NCBI RefSeq assembly: GCF_004342485.1
Contig: NZ_SMBU01000021.1
Span: forward strand, 27,230-91,229
Length of the DNA stretch: 64,000 nucleotides
From: Roseateles saccharophilus
GTDB taxonomy: Bacteria; Pseudomonadota; Gammaproteobacteria; Burkholderiales; Burkholderiaceae_C
Direction of reading: 5' to 3'
Shown: in pieces, positions 27,729-35,031 of the stretch
Position numbering within the stretch: position 1 is the first letter of the stretch
Layout: each line of letters opens with the position of its first letter
Translations under genes and position numbers: made by a program
The notes under the pieces: generated by a model
What the model was told of the DNA's origin: nothing
The model's input: only the letters and a program-made list of their open reading frames with translations
The model's database searches: none

Positions 27729-28730
27729 TCACTTCACCTTCGACACGAACTCGGTCGTGTAGGTCTTGGCGAGGTCGACCTTCTTGCCCTTGAGGTTGGG
27801 AGAGAAGGCCGACAGCACCGACAGCACGGTCTCGGGGCCGCCCTGGGGCATCACACCGTTGGCGGTGAACATGCCCTTGCCCTGGTCGAGCGCCTTGACG
27901 TAGCCGGCCTGGTCGCCCACGTAGAAGTCCTTTGGCATGTTGGCGGCGATCTCGGCGGCGCTGTGGCTGTTGATGTAGCGCAGCGTCTTGACGAAGGCGT
28001 TGGTCAGCTTCTGCACCGTCGGCTTGTTCTTCTCGATCCAATCGTTGCTCATGTAGAGCGACGCGGCCGGATAGGTGCCGCCCAGGGCTTCCTTGGTCTT
28101 CTCGGCCGTGCGCAGGTCGACCAGCACGCGGGCCTCGCCGGTCTTGAGCAGGCGCGAGATCGTCGGCTCGGTGGTCATGCCGCCCTGGATCTTGTCCTGC
28201 TGCATCGCTGCGATGAAGGTGGTGCCGGCGCCAACGGGCAGCGACGTGAACTCGCCGAGCTTCACGCCCGCCTTGACCATCAGGAACTGGGTCAGGAAGT
28301 TCGTCGACGAGCCCAGGCCCGTGACGCCCAGCGTCTTGCCCTTCATGTCGGCCATGCCCTTGGCCTGCGGGTACTTGCTGGACACCAGCTCGACCTCGCC
28401 CGGCGCATGGCTGAACTGCACGACCGACTGGATGAACTTGCCCTTGGACTGCATGTCGATGCAGTGGTCGTAGAAGCCGACCACGCCCTGGACCGCGCCG
28501 GTGAGCAGCTCGTTCTCGGCATCGACGCCGGAGCCCTCGTTCAGCAGCTCGACGTCCAGGCCCTCTTCCTTGAAGTAGCCCAGGCGCTCGGCGAGCTTGG
28601 CGGGGAGGTAGATGATCTTTTCGTAGCCGCCGACCATCAGCGTGATCTTCTCGGCGTGGGCCGCGGGCGCAGCGGCCATCAGCGCGCCGACCAGGCTGGC
28701 GCACAGCAGGAGTTTGTGTTTGGCGTTCAT
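27729..28730 (-). CDS. NitT/TauT-type ABC transporter substrate-binding protein (NMT1/SsuA-like)
   Basis: 333 residues from ATG 28730, preceded by GGAGACAGACTG. Signal peptide to about residue 24 (AAPAAHAEK). The fold shows LPAKLAERLGYFKEEGLDVEL (about 37-57), the usual start of the NMT1/SsuA family, then GVVGFYDHCIDMQSKG, GKTLGVTGLGSSTNF and AAMQQDKIQGGMTTEP. It delivers a small organic ion to the permease/ATPase encoded downstream. It is the first gene of the long operon driven by operator E. Substrate not deducible. Confidence 0.88.
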   Translation of the reverse strand: MNAKHKLLLCASLVGALMAAAPAAHAEKITLMVGGYEKIIYLPAKLAERLGYFKEEGLDVELLNEGSGVDAENELLTGAVQGVVGFYDHCIDMQSKGKFIQSVVQFSHAPGEVELVSSKYPQAKGMADMKGKTLGVTGLGSSTNFLTQFLMVKAGVKLGEFTSLPVGAGTTFIAAMQQDKIQGGMTTEPTISRLLKTGEARVLVDLRTAEKTKEALGGTYPAASLYMSNDWIEKNKPTVQKLTNAFVKTLRYINSHSAAEIAANMPKDFYVGDQAGYVKALDQGKGMFTANGVMPQGGPETVLSVLSAFSPNLKGKKVDLAKTYTTEFVSKVK

Positions 28731-28794
28731 CGCAGTCTGTCTCCGGTTCGAGGTGTTGCTCGTGCGGCGTCCAATGCCGGACACGATGACTCGA

Positions 28795-28837
28795 ACCTTA
28801 GGAGCGCGACCTGACTGCTGGGTGAACTCTTCCTGAA
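28795..28837 (-). promoter_or_regulatory. Candidate response-regulator operator/promoter E
   Basis: Minus strand: TTCAG starting at 28837, TTCAC at 28826 and GTCAG at 28815 (11-bp steps), then TAAGGT at 28800-28795, 15 bases after the last repeat. It lies in the gap between the kinase gene and the ABC binding-protein gene, and would drive the seven-gene operon down to TonB receptor 2. Confidence 0.72.
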
Positions 28838-28869
28838 AGTGCGTTCAGGCGGATGCCGCGGCGCCGGCC

Positions 28870-30231
28870 TCAACCCGCCGAGGTCGGGATCTCGATGACG
28901 ACGCGCAGGCCTCGCCCGACGTCGCGGCTGGTCGCCCAGATGCGGCCCTTGTGCATCGTCACGATGCTGCGCGAGATCGGCAGCCCCAGGCCGCTGCCGC
29001 GCGGGTCGGAACTCTCCGCGCCCAGGCGCACGAAGCGATCGAAGATGCGCTCGCAGTCTTCGGCGCTCAGGCCCGGGCCTTCGTCCACCAGGCTGATGCG
29101 CCACAGGCCGTCGGCCAGTGTCGAGGCGAGGCTGACGAGGCTGCCCCGCGGCGACACCTTGAGCGCGTTGGTCAGCACGTTCAGCAGCACCTGGCGGATG
29201 CGCTTGGCGTCGATGTCCACGCTGCCGTCGCCGTGGTGCGACCACTCGAAGCGCTTGCCGTCGTGCTCGGCGAGCGCGGCGGCGTCCTGCGCAAAGGCGC
29301 CCAGCAGTTGTTCGGGCCGCTGGGGCTTCAGGTCGACCAGCACGGCTCCTGCATCCGCGCGCGACAGGAACAGCAGCTCGTCGATGATGCGATTGACGCG
29401 CCCGATCTCCTCGAGCTGCACGACGATGGACTCCTTCTGGACCGCCGAGAGGCCGTCGTCCACGAGCAGCCTCTCCATGTGCAGCCTGACGAGCGACAGC
29501 GGCGTCTTCAGCTCGTGCGAGGCCTCGGCAGCGAAGTGCCGGATTTCGGAAAACGATCGCTCCAACCGGTCGAACATCTGGTTCAGGAAACGCGCCAGCT
29601 GCGAGAGTTCGTCCTGCACATCGGCCACGGGAATGCGCTCGGCGAGGTTGTCGGAGCGGATGCGCAGCGCGGTCGCCTGGATCACGCGCACCGGCTTCAG
29701 GATGAGCTCGCTGAGCCCGTAGCCGATGACGACGCTCAACACGAGCGCCGTCCCCAGCAGGCCGAAGAAGACGCGCCGGTAGCCTCCCATGAGGTCGAGC
29801 ACGGGCGCCATCGGCGTTGCGATCAGGACGTCGAAGGGCTGCAGGCTGTACTCGCCGACGCGCACCTCGCCGAGGCCCTCGACCGTGATCGAGTAGGTCT
29901 TCTCGCCGATGAGGTCGGGAATGGCCATGCCGTGCAGGTTGTGCGACTTGAAGAAGCGGTTCGTCATCGGCCCGTGCATGTCCACGTAGAACATCGACGA
30001 CGCCGATTCGGTCGCCTCGCGGATGCGCTCATCGATGACCTGGGGCGTCAGGCTCGCGTAGTCCCGCCCCAGCGTGGCCGCTAGGTGCTTGAACTGGGTC
30101 TCGGTCAGCTCGTCGAGCTGCTTCACGAGATAGCGCTCGAGCAGGTAGTGGCCCGCGATGAACAGGCAGGCCAGCGTCGCGGTCAGCGTGATGGCGTACC
30201 AGAGCGTGATGCGGCTGCCGATGGACTTCAT
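28870..30231 (-). CDS. Membrane sensor histidine kinase (CusS/QseC-like)
   Basis: 453 residues from ATG 30231. Membrane helices at about 11-29 and 153-173 flank a periplasmic sensor domain of about 120 residues with several His (MHGPM, KSHNLHG). Then HAMP (about 175-230), HisKA with phospho-acceptor H239 (AAEASHELKTPLS) and an ATPase domain (N box NVLTNALK, G1 DEGPGLS, G2 GSGLGL). No response regulator is adjacent. The regulator at 9233 is the only solitary OmpR-type one in the window, so the two probably form a pair. The His-bearing sensor domain would fit a metal signal, but this is inference. Confidence 0.9.
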   Translation of the reverse strand: MKSIGSRITLWYAITLTATLACLFIAGHYLLERYLVKQLDELTETQFKHLAATLGRDYASLTPQVIDERIREATESASSMFYVDMHGPMTNRFFKSHNLHGMAIPDLIGEKTYSITVEGLGEVRVGEYSLQPFDVLIATPMAPVLDLMGGYRRVFFGLLGTALVLSVVIGYGLSELILKPVRVIQATALRIRSDNLAERIPVADVQDELSQLARFLNQMFDRLERSFSEIRHFAAEASHELKTPLSLVRLHMERLLVDDGLSAVQKESIVVQLEEIGRVNRIIDELLFLSRADAGAVLVDLKPQRPEQLLGAFAQDAAALAEHDGKRFEWSHHGDGSVDIDAKRIRQVLLNVLTNALKVSPRGSLVSLASTLADGLWRISLVDEGPGLSAEDCERIFDRFVRLGAESSDPRGSGLGLPISRSIVTMHKGRIWATSRDVGRGLRVVIEIPTSAG

Positions 30232-30277
30232 GGCCGCGGATGGTAGTGAAACTGCGCTCACGCAGGCTGAACGGTTT

Positions 30278-30320
30278 TTCAGAATCGAGACAGGCAGCGT
30301 ACAGGGTGGGTTCCCAGAAT
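30278..30320 (+). promoter_or_regulatory. Candidate response-regulator operator/promoter F
   Basis: TTCAG at 30278, GACAG at 30289 and TACAG at 30300 in 11-bp steps, then CAGAAT at 30315, again 15 bases after the last repeat. The last two repeats and the -10 deviate by one or two bases, but the spacing is identical to the other five sites. It lies between the divergent kinase gene and the following secreted-protein gene. Confidence 0.58.
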
Positions 30321-30362
30321 CCGCCGCGCACACCCCCTCAACGTCCACCCAGGAGACAAAGC

Positions 30363-30887
30363 ATGAAGAAGCTGTTCGGATGCGCGCTGCTTGCAGCCGC
30401 CACCCTTGCCCTCAGCACCGGCGCATGGGCCGCCGACAAGAACTGGACGGCCCCGGCCCACAAGATCTACGGCCAGAAGCTGTCCGACGAAACGATGGCC
30501 AAGCACCCCGAGCTGCTCAGCGTCACGCTGCACGGCAACCCGCCCGGCCTGACCGAGACCTACACGATGTTCGCCGGCTCCTTCCCCGAGCGCGTCGGCA
30601 ACCCCGACGACCCGGACGACATCGACGTCATCAAGAAGGGCATCACCATCGTCGATCCGCGCTGGAAGCGCGTGAAGGACAACCCGAAGAAGGTCGTGAT
30701 CCTGATGCCGATGCGCGATGCGCAGGGCGAGAACATCGGCCTGGTCGTCTATGCCTTCAAGAACCCGCCGGCCAACCCGCACACGAGCGAGCAGGAGATC
30801 GCCTACCTGAAGAAGGCCACGGTGCTGCGCGACGCGCTGGCCAAGCAGATCCCGTCCTACGACGCGCTGTTCGACGCCGCCAAGTAA
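30363..30887 (+). CDS. Secreted protein with one copy of the unnamed domain
   Basis: 174 residues from ATG 30363 with AGGAGACAAAG upstream. The signal peptide ends at GAWAADK. The mature part begins HKIYGQKLSDETMAKHPELLSVTLHG, which matches the start of both modules of the protein at 25118-25987. A strand MPMRDAQGENIGLVVYAF matches PLRDVGGATVGALGLVW there. An insertion with Asp/Pro-rich PDDPDDID is specific to this copy. Function unknown. It is the first gene after operator F, followed after 22 bp by a beta-propeller gene. Confidence 0.75.
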   Translation: MKKLFGCALLAAATLALSTGAWAADKNWTAPAHKIYGQKLSDETMAKHPELLSVTLHGNPPGLTETYTMFAGSFPERVGNPDDPDDIDVIKKGITIVDPRWKRVKDNPKKVVILMPMRDAQGENIGLVVYAFKNPPANPHTSEQEIAYLKKATVLRDALAKQIPSYDALFDAAK

Positions 30888-30909
30888 GGCCACCCGCAGG
30901 AGTTCGCAG

Positions 30910-31947
30910 ATGAAGACCTCGATGACCGCGCTCCGCGCCACCGTGCTGGCGGCGCTGGCGGCGCTTCCCTTCGCGGCCGGCGCCGAACCGGCGCTGCGCC
31001 TGCTGGGCCGCACCGACTTGCCGACCTACCAGGGCGACTTCGACCACTTCGGCGCCGACGTGAAGGGCAACCGCCTGTTCCTCGCCGGCGAGGACGGCGG
31101 CACGCTCGAGGTCTTCGATCTGCGCTCCGGCAAGCACCTCAAGTCCGTGCCCGGCATGGAGACGCCACATGCGATCCACGTCGAGCCGGAGCGCAATCGC
31201 CTCGTCGTCAGCAACAGCGGCGACGGCCTCAGCAAGGTGCTCGATGGCCGCAGCTACGCCGTGGTGGATTCCGTCAAGCTCACGCCGGGCGCCGACGTGA
31301 TGGCCTACGACCCGTCTGCCCGCCAGCTCTGGTTCGTCACCGGTGGCAAGAACGCCACCCAGAAAATGCCCAAGACGGTGCTGTCCCAGGTCGATGCCCG
31401 CTCGGGCAAGGTGCTGGGCGAGGTGACGTTCGACACCGATTTCACCGAAGGCGTCGTCGCCGAACAGAAGGGCTCCCGCGTGTTCGTCAACGTCGCGGGC
31501 AAGAGCGAGGTCGCGGTGCTCGACAAGAAGACACGCAAACTGCTGGCCACCTGGCCCGTCACGGAAGGCCAGAACAACTCGGCCATCGACCTGGACGAGA
31601 AGAACCAGCGCCTCTTCATCATCACGCGCAAGCCCTTCAAGCTGGTCGTCAAGTCCACCACCGGCGGCGAGACGGTCGCCAGCTTCGACGCCCCGCCGCG
31701 AACCAACGGCATGACGTTCGACGAAAAGAATCGCCGCATCTATGCGACCGGCGACGGCCATGTCGCGGTGTTCCGCCAGATCGACGCCGACCACTACGAG
31801 GAACTGGAGAAGGTCCCCTCCGAGTTCGGTGCGAAGACCTCCTTCCTGGTGCCATCGCAGAACCTGCTGTACGTGGCCGTCGGCGGCTCAGACAAGAGCA
31901 AGGCAGGGCTGCTGCGCTTCGAGGTCGTCGGCGAAGCGAGGAAGTGA
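30910..31947 (+). CDS. Secreted YVTN/YncE-like beta-propeller protein
   Basis: 345 residues with a signal peptide (LPFAAGAEP). The rest consists of repeated blades with the pattern xxNRLFLAGEDGGTLEVFDL, RLVVSNSGDGLSKVLD, RQLWFVTG, RVFVNVAGKSEVAVLD, RLFIITRKP, RRIYATGDGHVAVF and LLYVAVGG, that is about seven WD/YVTN-type blades. Such propellers are periplasmic scaffolds or ligand binders. It is co-transcribed with the preceding gene, and a strong terminator follows at 32005. Partner unknown. Confidence 0.85.
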   Translation: MKTSMTALRATVLAALAALPFAAGAEPALRLLGRTDLPTYQGDFDHFGADVKGNRLFLAGEDGGTLEVFDLRSGKHLKSVPGMETPHAIHVEPERNRLVVSNSGDGLSKVLDGRSYAVVDSVKLTPGADVMAYDPSARQLWFVTGGKNATQKMPKTVLSQVDARSGKVLGEVTFDTDFTEGVVAEQKGSRVFVNVAGKSEVAVLDKKTRKLLATWPVTEGQNNSAIDLDEKNQRLFIITRKPFKLVVKSTTGGETVASFDAPPRTNGMTFDEKNRRIYATGDGHVAVFRQIDADHYEELEKVPSEFGAKTSFLVPSQNLLYVAVGGSDKSKAGLLRFEVVGEARK

Positions 31948-32004
31948 TGGGCATGGCATGACACGGAATCGCTCCGGTTTTCCGCACGACTGCAGTTGAA
32001 GCAA

Positions 32005-32042
32005 TGAGCCGCCGGGCAACGCCCCGGCGGCTCATTTTTTTA
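32005..32042 (+). terminator. Rho-independent terminator after the beta-propeller gene
   Basis: A 13-bp stem (ATGAGCCGCCGGG with CCCGGCGGCTCAT) with a 6-base loop is followed by a run of seven T. It closes the plus-strand operon and the accessory locus. I see nothing further in 32043-32235. Confidence 0.88.
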
Positions 32043-32235
32043 CCGACGTAGCGCCGGCCCCTGTCCACATCACGGCGGCAAAGCCGTCGGCAGACCAGAG
32101 ATTCATCACCCCATCAAGGCAGACACGAACGGGAGGTTCGGCAGCCATGCATTGATGACCTGCCGTCAGGGCTTCGGCAGCATGCGCTGCAGACTTCGCT
32201 CCGTGTGGAGAGTTCCCAGAATCTCCCCGCGCAAA

Positions 32236-32270
32236 GGAAAACGGGTTGGATGCTTTCGCATCCAACCCGT
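32236..32270 (-). terminator. Rho-independent terminator of tRNA-Arg copy 1
   Basis: A perfect 13-bp stem (ACGGGTTGGATGC with its complement) with a 4-base loop at 32241-32270; on the minus strand it is followed by TTTTCC. It ends transcription 18 bp after the tRNA. Confidence 0.85.
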
Positions 32271-32288
32271 TGATTCTCTTCTTGTTAT

Positions 32289-32365
32289 TGGTGCGGCTGG
32301 CAGGATTCGAACCCACGACCCCTTGGTTCGTAGCCAAGTACTCTATCCAACTGAGCTACAGCCGC
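32289..32365 (-). tRNA. tRNA-Arg (ACG), copy 1
   Basis: 77 nt including an encoded CCA. Acceptor stem GCGGCTG pairs with CAGCCGC. D-loop GCTCAGTTGGATAGAGT, anticodon stem CTTGG/CCAAG around loop CTACGAA (anticodon ACG, presumably converted to ICG), and T-loop GGTTCGAATCC are all standard. It is identical to the copy at 32493. Upstream there is only a weak promoter candidate (TATGCT at 32382-32377, no clear -35). Confidence 0.96.
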
Positions 32366-32439
32366 TGAAGCCTTACAGCATACCATGGCTTGCCGGGCCC
32401 AGCCGGCAAATGCAGAGGCCTTTTGACGCGTCACCCAAC

Positions 32440-32474
32440 GGAAAACGGGTTGGATGCTTTCGCATCCAACCCGT
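32440..32474 (-). terminator. Rho-independent terminator of tRNA-Arg copy 2
   Basis: Identical hairpin to the one at 32241-32270, here at 32445-32474 and followed on the minus strand by TTTTCC. It lies between the two tRNA genes, so read-through to copy 1 would be reduced. Confidence 0.85.
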
Positions 32475-32492
32475 TGATTCTCTTCTTGTTAT

Positions 32493-32569
32493 TGGTGCGG
32501 CTGGCAGGATTCGAACCCACGACCCCTTGGTTCGTAGCCAAGTACTCTATCCAACTGAGCTACAGCCGC
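32493..32569 (-). tRNA. tRNA-Arg (ACG), copy 2
   Basis: Same 77-nt sequence as copy 1, including encoded CCA and anticodon ACG. It is served by the better promoter (TTGCGC, 18-bp spacer, TATACT) just upstream and is therefore probably the ancestral, better-expressed copy. Confidence 0.96.
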
Positions 32570-32580
32570 TGAAGCCTCAC

Positions 32581-32610
32581 AGTATAACCAGTTTTTTCGA
32601 CTTCGCGCAA
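32581..32610 (-). promoter_or_regulatory. sigma-70-type promoter of the tRNA-Arg unit
   Basis: On the minus strand: -35 TTGCGC (32610-32605), 18-bp spacer, -10 TATACT (32586-32581). Transcription would begin a few bases before the tRNA 5' end at 32569. Confidence 0.65.
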
Positions 32611-32631
32611 GTCTTCGGTTTTTAACCCGAT

Positions 32632-33879
32632 TCAACTCACCCGCGCGGCGGCCTCGAAGCAGTTGGCGCGGCGGGCTTCGTCGCCCTCCTGCTCGGCCAG
32701 CGCGGCCAGGGCCAGCCAACTGCGGCGACGCGCGGGGCCGGGCATGCCGGCATCCTCGGCCACCGTCTCGAGCATCAGCCTGGCCTTGCCCCAGAGCTGG
32801 CGCTCGGCCAGCGCATGCCCCAGCGCATAGGCCAGCGCGCGCTCGCGCGGGAAGCGGCCCTGCGCCGACTCCAGGCGCTGCAGCCAGTCCGGCCCGCAGC
32901 CGGCCAGCACCGGCACCAGGGCGGTGGCGATGGCGGCACGATCGTCGGGCTGCAGTTCGGCAAAGTCGTCGAAGAAGGGGCGCAGCCAGCCACGGCCATC
33001 GTCGGGCGCGCCGAGCTGGCCGGCGCATTGCGCGGCCCGCGCGGCGACGAGGGGGTCGCGGCGGTCGGCCGGATCGAGCTGCTGCCAGGTCGAGCGCAAC
33101 TGGTCGACGTCGCGGGCCGCATCCAGGGCCTCGAAGGCCAGCGAGCGCAGCAAGCCCTGCGCCGCGACCTTGGAGAAGGCCTGGTGCTTGGCCAGCAGCC
33201 GGGCCGTACGCAGCGCGTCCAGCGGCTGCTGGGCCAGGCGCGAGGCCTGCAGGCGCAGGCGCAGCGCCTGGGTGCGGCGTGCGACGCCCGGGGCCAGCTC
33301 GCTCAGCAGGCCCAGGGCGCGCGCGGCATCGCGGTCGTCCAGCGCCCACTCGGCGGCCATCAGGCGGGCGCCGTCTTCCTGGGCACGCGCGCCGCCGGCG
33401 CGGCGGGCCAGCTCCAGGGCGCGGCTGAGCTGTTCGTCGCGGTGGCGGCGGTCCTGCAGGCGGTGGGCGCTGGCCGCGGCCAGCAGATGGGCCAGGGCCA
33501 TGAAGGATTGGTCGGCCGCCAGCTCGGGCGTGGCGGACTGGATGTTCAGCGCCTTCTGCGCCGCCTTCTGCGCGCGACTGAAGCGGGCCCCGAAGAGCTC
33601 GACCAGGGCCTCGCGCAGCGCCAGCTGGGCGCTGCGCTCGCGCTGGGCCAGGCGCCATTCGCGGGCGCGCCTCGGCAGGGTCGTCAGCGCCTCGAAGGCC
33701 TGGATGGCCGTGACAAGGGCGAAGCAGCCAGCCGCCAGCAGCAGCAGGAACAGGTTGAGTGAGATATCCACCCGCCAGCCGTTCCAGTAGATGCTGGCGA
33801 GACCATCGTTGGCGCCCAGGGTCAGGGCCGCGACGACGGCGACCGCGAACAGCAGCACGAGCCAGATCACGAGCCGCAT
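32632..33879 (-). CDS. hemY: HemY, haem-biosynthesis-associated membrane TPR protein
   Basis: 415 residues. Two membrane helices at about 3-25 and 38-60 enclose the typical HemY motif IYWNGWRVDISLNLFL. The rest is a TPR-like helical repeat region of Ala/Arg/Leu-rich helices, cytoplasmic or peripheral. This proteobacterial HemY is not the protoporphyrinogen oxidase of the same name; it is a conserved membrane protein of the haem operon of unclear role. It is the last gene of hemC-hemD-hemX-hemY, starting 1 bp after the hemX stop. Confidence 0.9.
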   Translation of the reverse strand: MRLVIWLVLLFAVAVVAALTLGANDGLASIYWNGWRVDISLNLFLLLLAAGCFALVTAIQAFEALTTLPRRAREWRLAQRERSAQLALREALVELFGARFSRAQKAAQKALNIQSATPELAADQSFMALAHLLAAASAHRLQDRRHRDEQLSRALELARRAGGARAQEDGARLMAAEWALDDRDAARALGLLSELAPGVARRTQALRLRLQASRLAQQPLDALRTARLLAKHQAFSKVAAQGLLRSLAFEALDAARDVDQLRSTWQQLDPADRRDPLVAARAAQCAGQLGAPDDGRGWLRPFFDDFAELQPDDRAAIATALVPVLAGCGPDWLQRLESAQGRFPRERALAYALGHALAERQLWGKARLMLETVAEDAGMPGPARRRSWLALAALAEQEGDEARRANCFEAAARVS

Positions 33880-33880
33880 G

Positions 33881-35017
33881 TCAGCGCCCCGCCGCAGCGG
33901 CGGTCAATGCGGCCAGCGTGTCGTCCGGCCGCGGCACGCTGACCTGGCGGGCCTGGCCGGCCACCTGGCGCAGCAGCTCGGCCACGCTGCTCACCTTGCG
34001 CGAGCGGGTGTCGAAGTAGCGGTTCAGCATGTCCTGGCTGTCGCGCAGGTCGCTCTGGGCAGTGTCGAACTGGCGGCTGAGCAGGGCCAGGCGGGCGTTC
34101 AGCAGGCGCAGCTTCAGGTTCTCGCGCAGGAAGAAGCTCTGGTCGGGCGAGATCAGCGCGGCCTCCGGGTGGTCGATGCGGGTCACGCGCAGCAGCGTGC
34201 GCGCCTCGCCCCAGACGATGCCGGTCCAGCTCGACAGCTGCTGCGTGGCCTGCCACCACCACAGCGCCAGCTTGCCGTCGGCCGCGGCGGCGGCCTGTTC
34301 GCGCTGCAGCTTCAGCGCGTGCTCGCGCTCCCTGGCCGCGGCGGCACCGCTGTGCTCGTCGCGCGGGTGGGGCGCCGCTTCGCTGCCCGAGACCAGCGGC
34401 AGCTCGTCGGCCATGCGCACGACCTCGTCGAGCTTGATCGTCAGCGTCGACACGTCGACGACGGCGACGGCCTTGACGCGGTCTAGGTCGCGCGCGACGG
34501 CGCGGCGCACGCCCTCCATGCGCGGCTGCTTGTAGCGCAACAGGCGCTCGTCGGCCTGCTTCAGCGTCGCCACCAGGGGCTCGGCGCTGCCGGTGATCTG
34601 GCTCTGCTGCAGGGCCACGCGGATGGCGGATTCGATGTCGCCGACGACGTTCTCGTCCCGCGAGCGGGACATGGACTGGATCAGCTCCTCCAGTTGGCCG
34701 CGCTGCAGGGCCACTTCGGCCATGCGGGCATCCAGCAGCGAGACCTTGGCGGCGGTGTCGCGCACCAGCTCAGCGGACTGCTTGGCGGCCAGCTGCGCCT
34801 CGGTCGCCCGGGCCTGGCTGGCTTCCTGGCGGCGCACCAGTTCCTGCTCCAGCGACTGCTGGCGCGACAGGCTCTGCCAGGACAGCAGCACGCACAGCAG
34901 CACGGCGGCGCCCATCAGGGCCAGCAGCCAGGGCAGCCAGGCCGGCAGGGTCGGGTTGGAAGGGGGCGGCGGGGCCACGGGCGCGGCCGCGGGAACAGCT
35001 GAAATCGACTCACTCAC
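33881..35017 (-). CDS. hemX: HemX-like membrane protein
   Basis: 378 residues. A Pro/Ala-rich cytoplasmic start, one membrane helix at about 28-48 (LPWLLALMGAAVLLCVLLSW), then a long coiled-coil region (about 50-130, rich in Gln/Glu/Arg) and a globular C-terminal part with LRDSQDMLNRYFDTRS, typical of HemX. The family is often labelled uroporphyrinogen-III methyltransferase but lacks the SAM-methylase fold; a role in organising haem synthesis is assumed. It lies 14 bp after hemD. Confidence 0.88.
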   Translation of the reverse strand: MSESISAVPAAAPVAPPPPSNPTLPAWLPWLLALMGAAVLLCVLLSWQSLSRQQSLEQELVRRQEASQARATEAQLAAKQSAELVRDTAAKVSLLDARMAEVALQRGQLEELIQSMSRSRDENVVGDIESAIRVALQQSQITGSAEPLVATLKQADERLLRYKQPRMEGVRRAVARDLDRVKAVAVVDVSTLTIKLDEVVRMADELPLVSGSEAAPHPRDEHSGAAAAREREHALKLQREQAAAAADGKLALWWWQATQQLSSWTGIVWGEARTLLRVTRIDHPEAALISPDQSFFLRENLKLRLLNARLALLSRQFDTAQSDLRDSQDMLNRYFDTRSRKVSSVAELLRQVAGQARQVSVPRPDDTLAALTAAAAGR

Positions 35018-35031
35018 AACGGCCGATTCTG

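Larger units (their letters stand above)
32236..32577. repeat. Tandem duplication of a tRNA-Arg plus terminator unit
   Basis: The segment 32236-32373 is repeated identically at 32440-32577 (138 bp, offset 204 bp). Each unit holds the whole tRNA-Arg gene, about 18 bp of spacer and the terminator hairpin. The 66 bp between units differ from the flanks. The similarity continues weakly into the promoter side (TTACAGCATACC versus CACAGTATAACC), so part of the promoter was copied too. Confidence 0.9.

Noticed and set aside
30234..30271. A minus-strand operator for the kinase gene (CTGAA at 30267-30271)
   Set aside because: Only one repeat matches; the other two positions read TGAGC and TCACT, and no -10 lies at the fixed distance.
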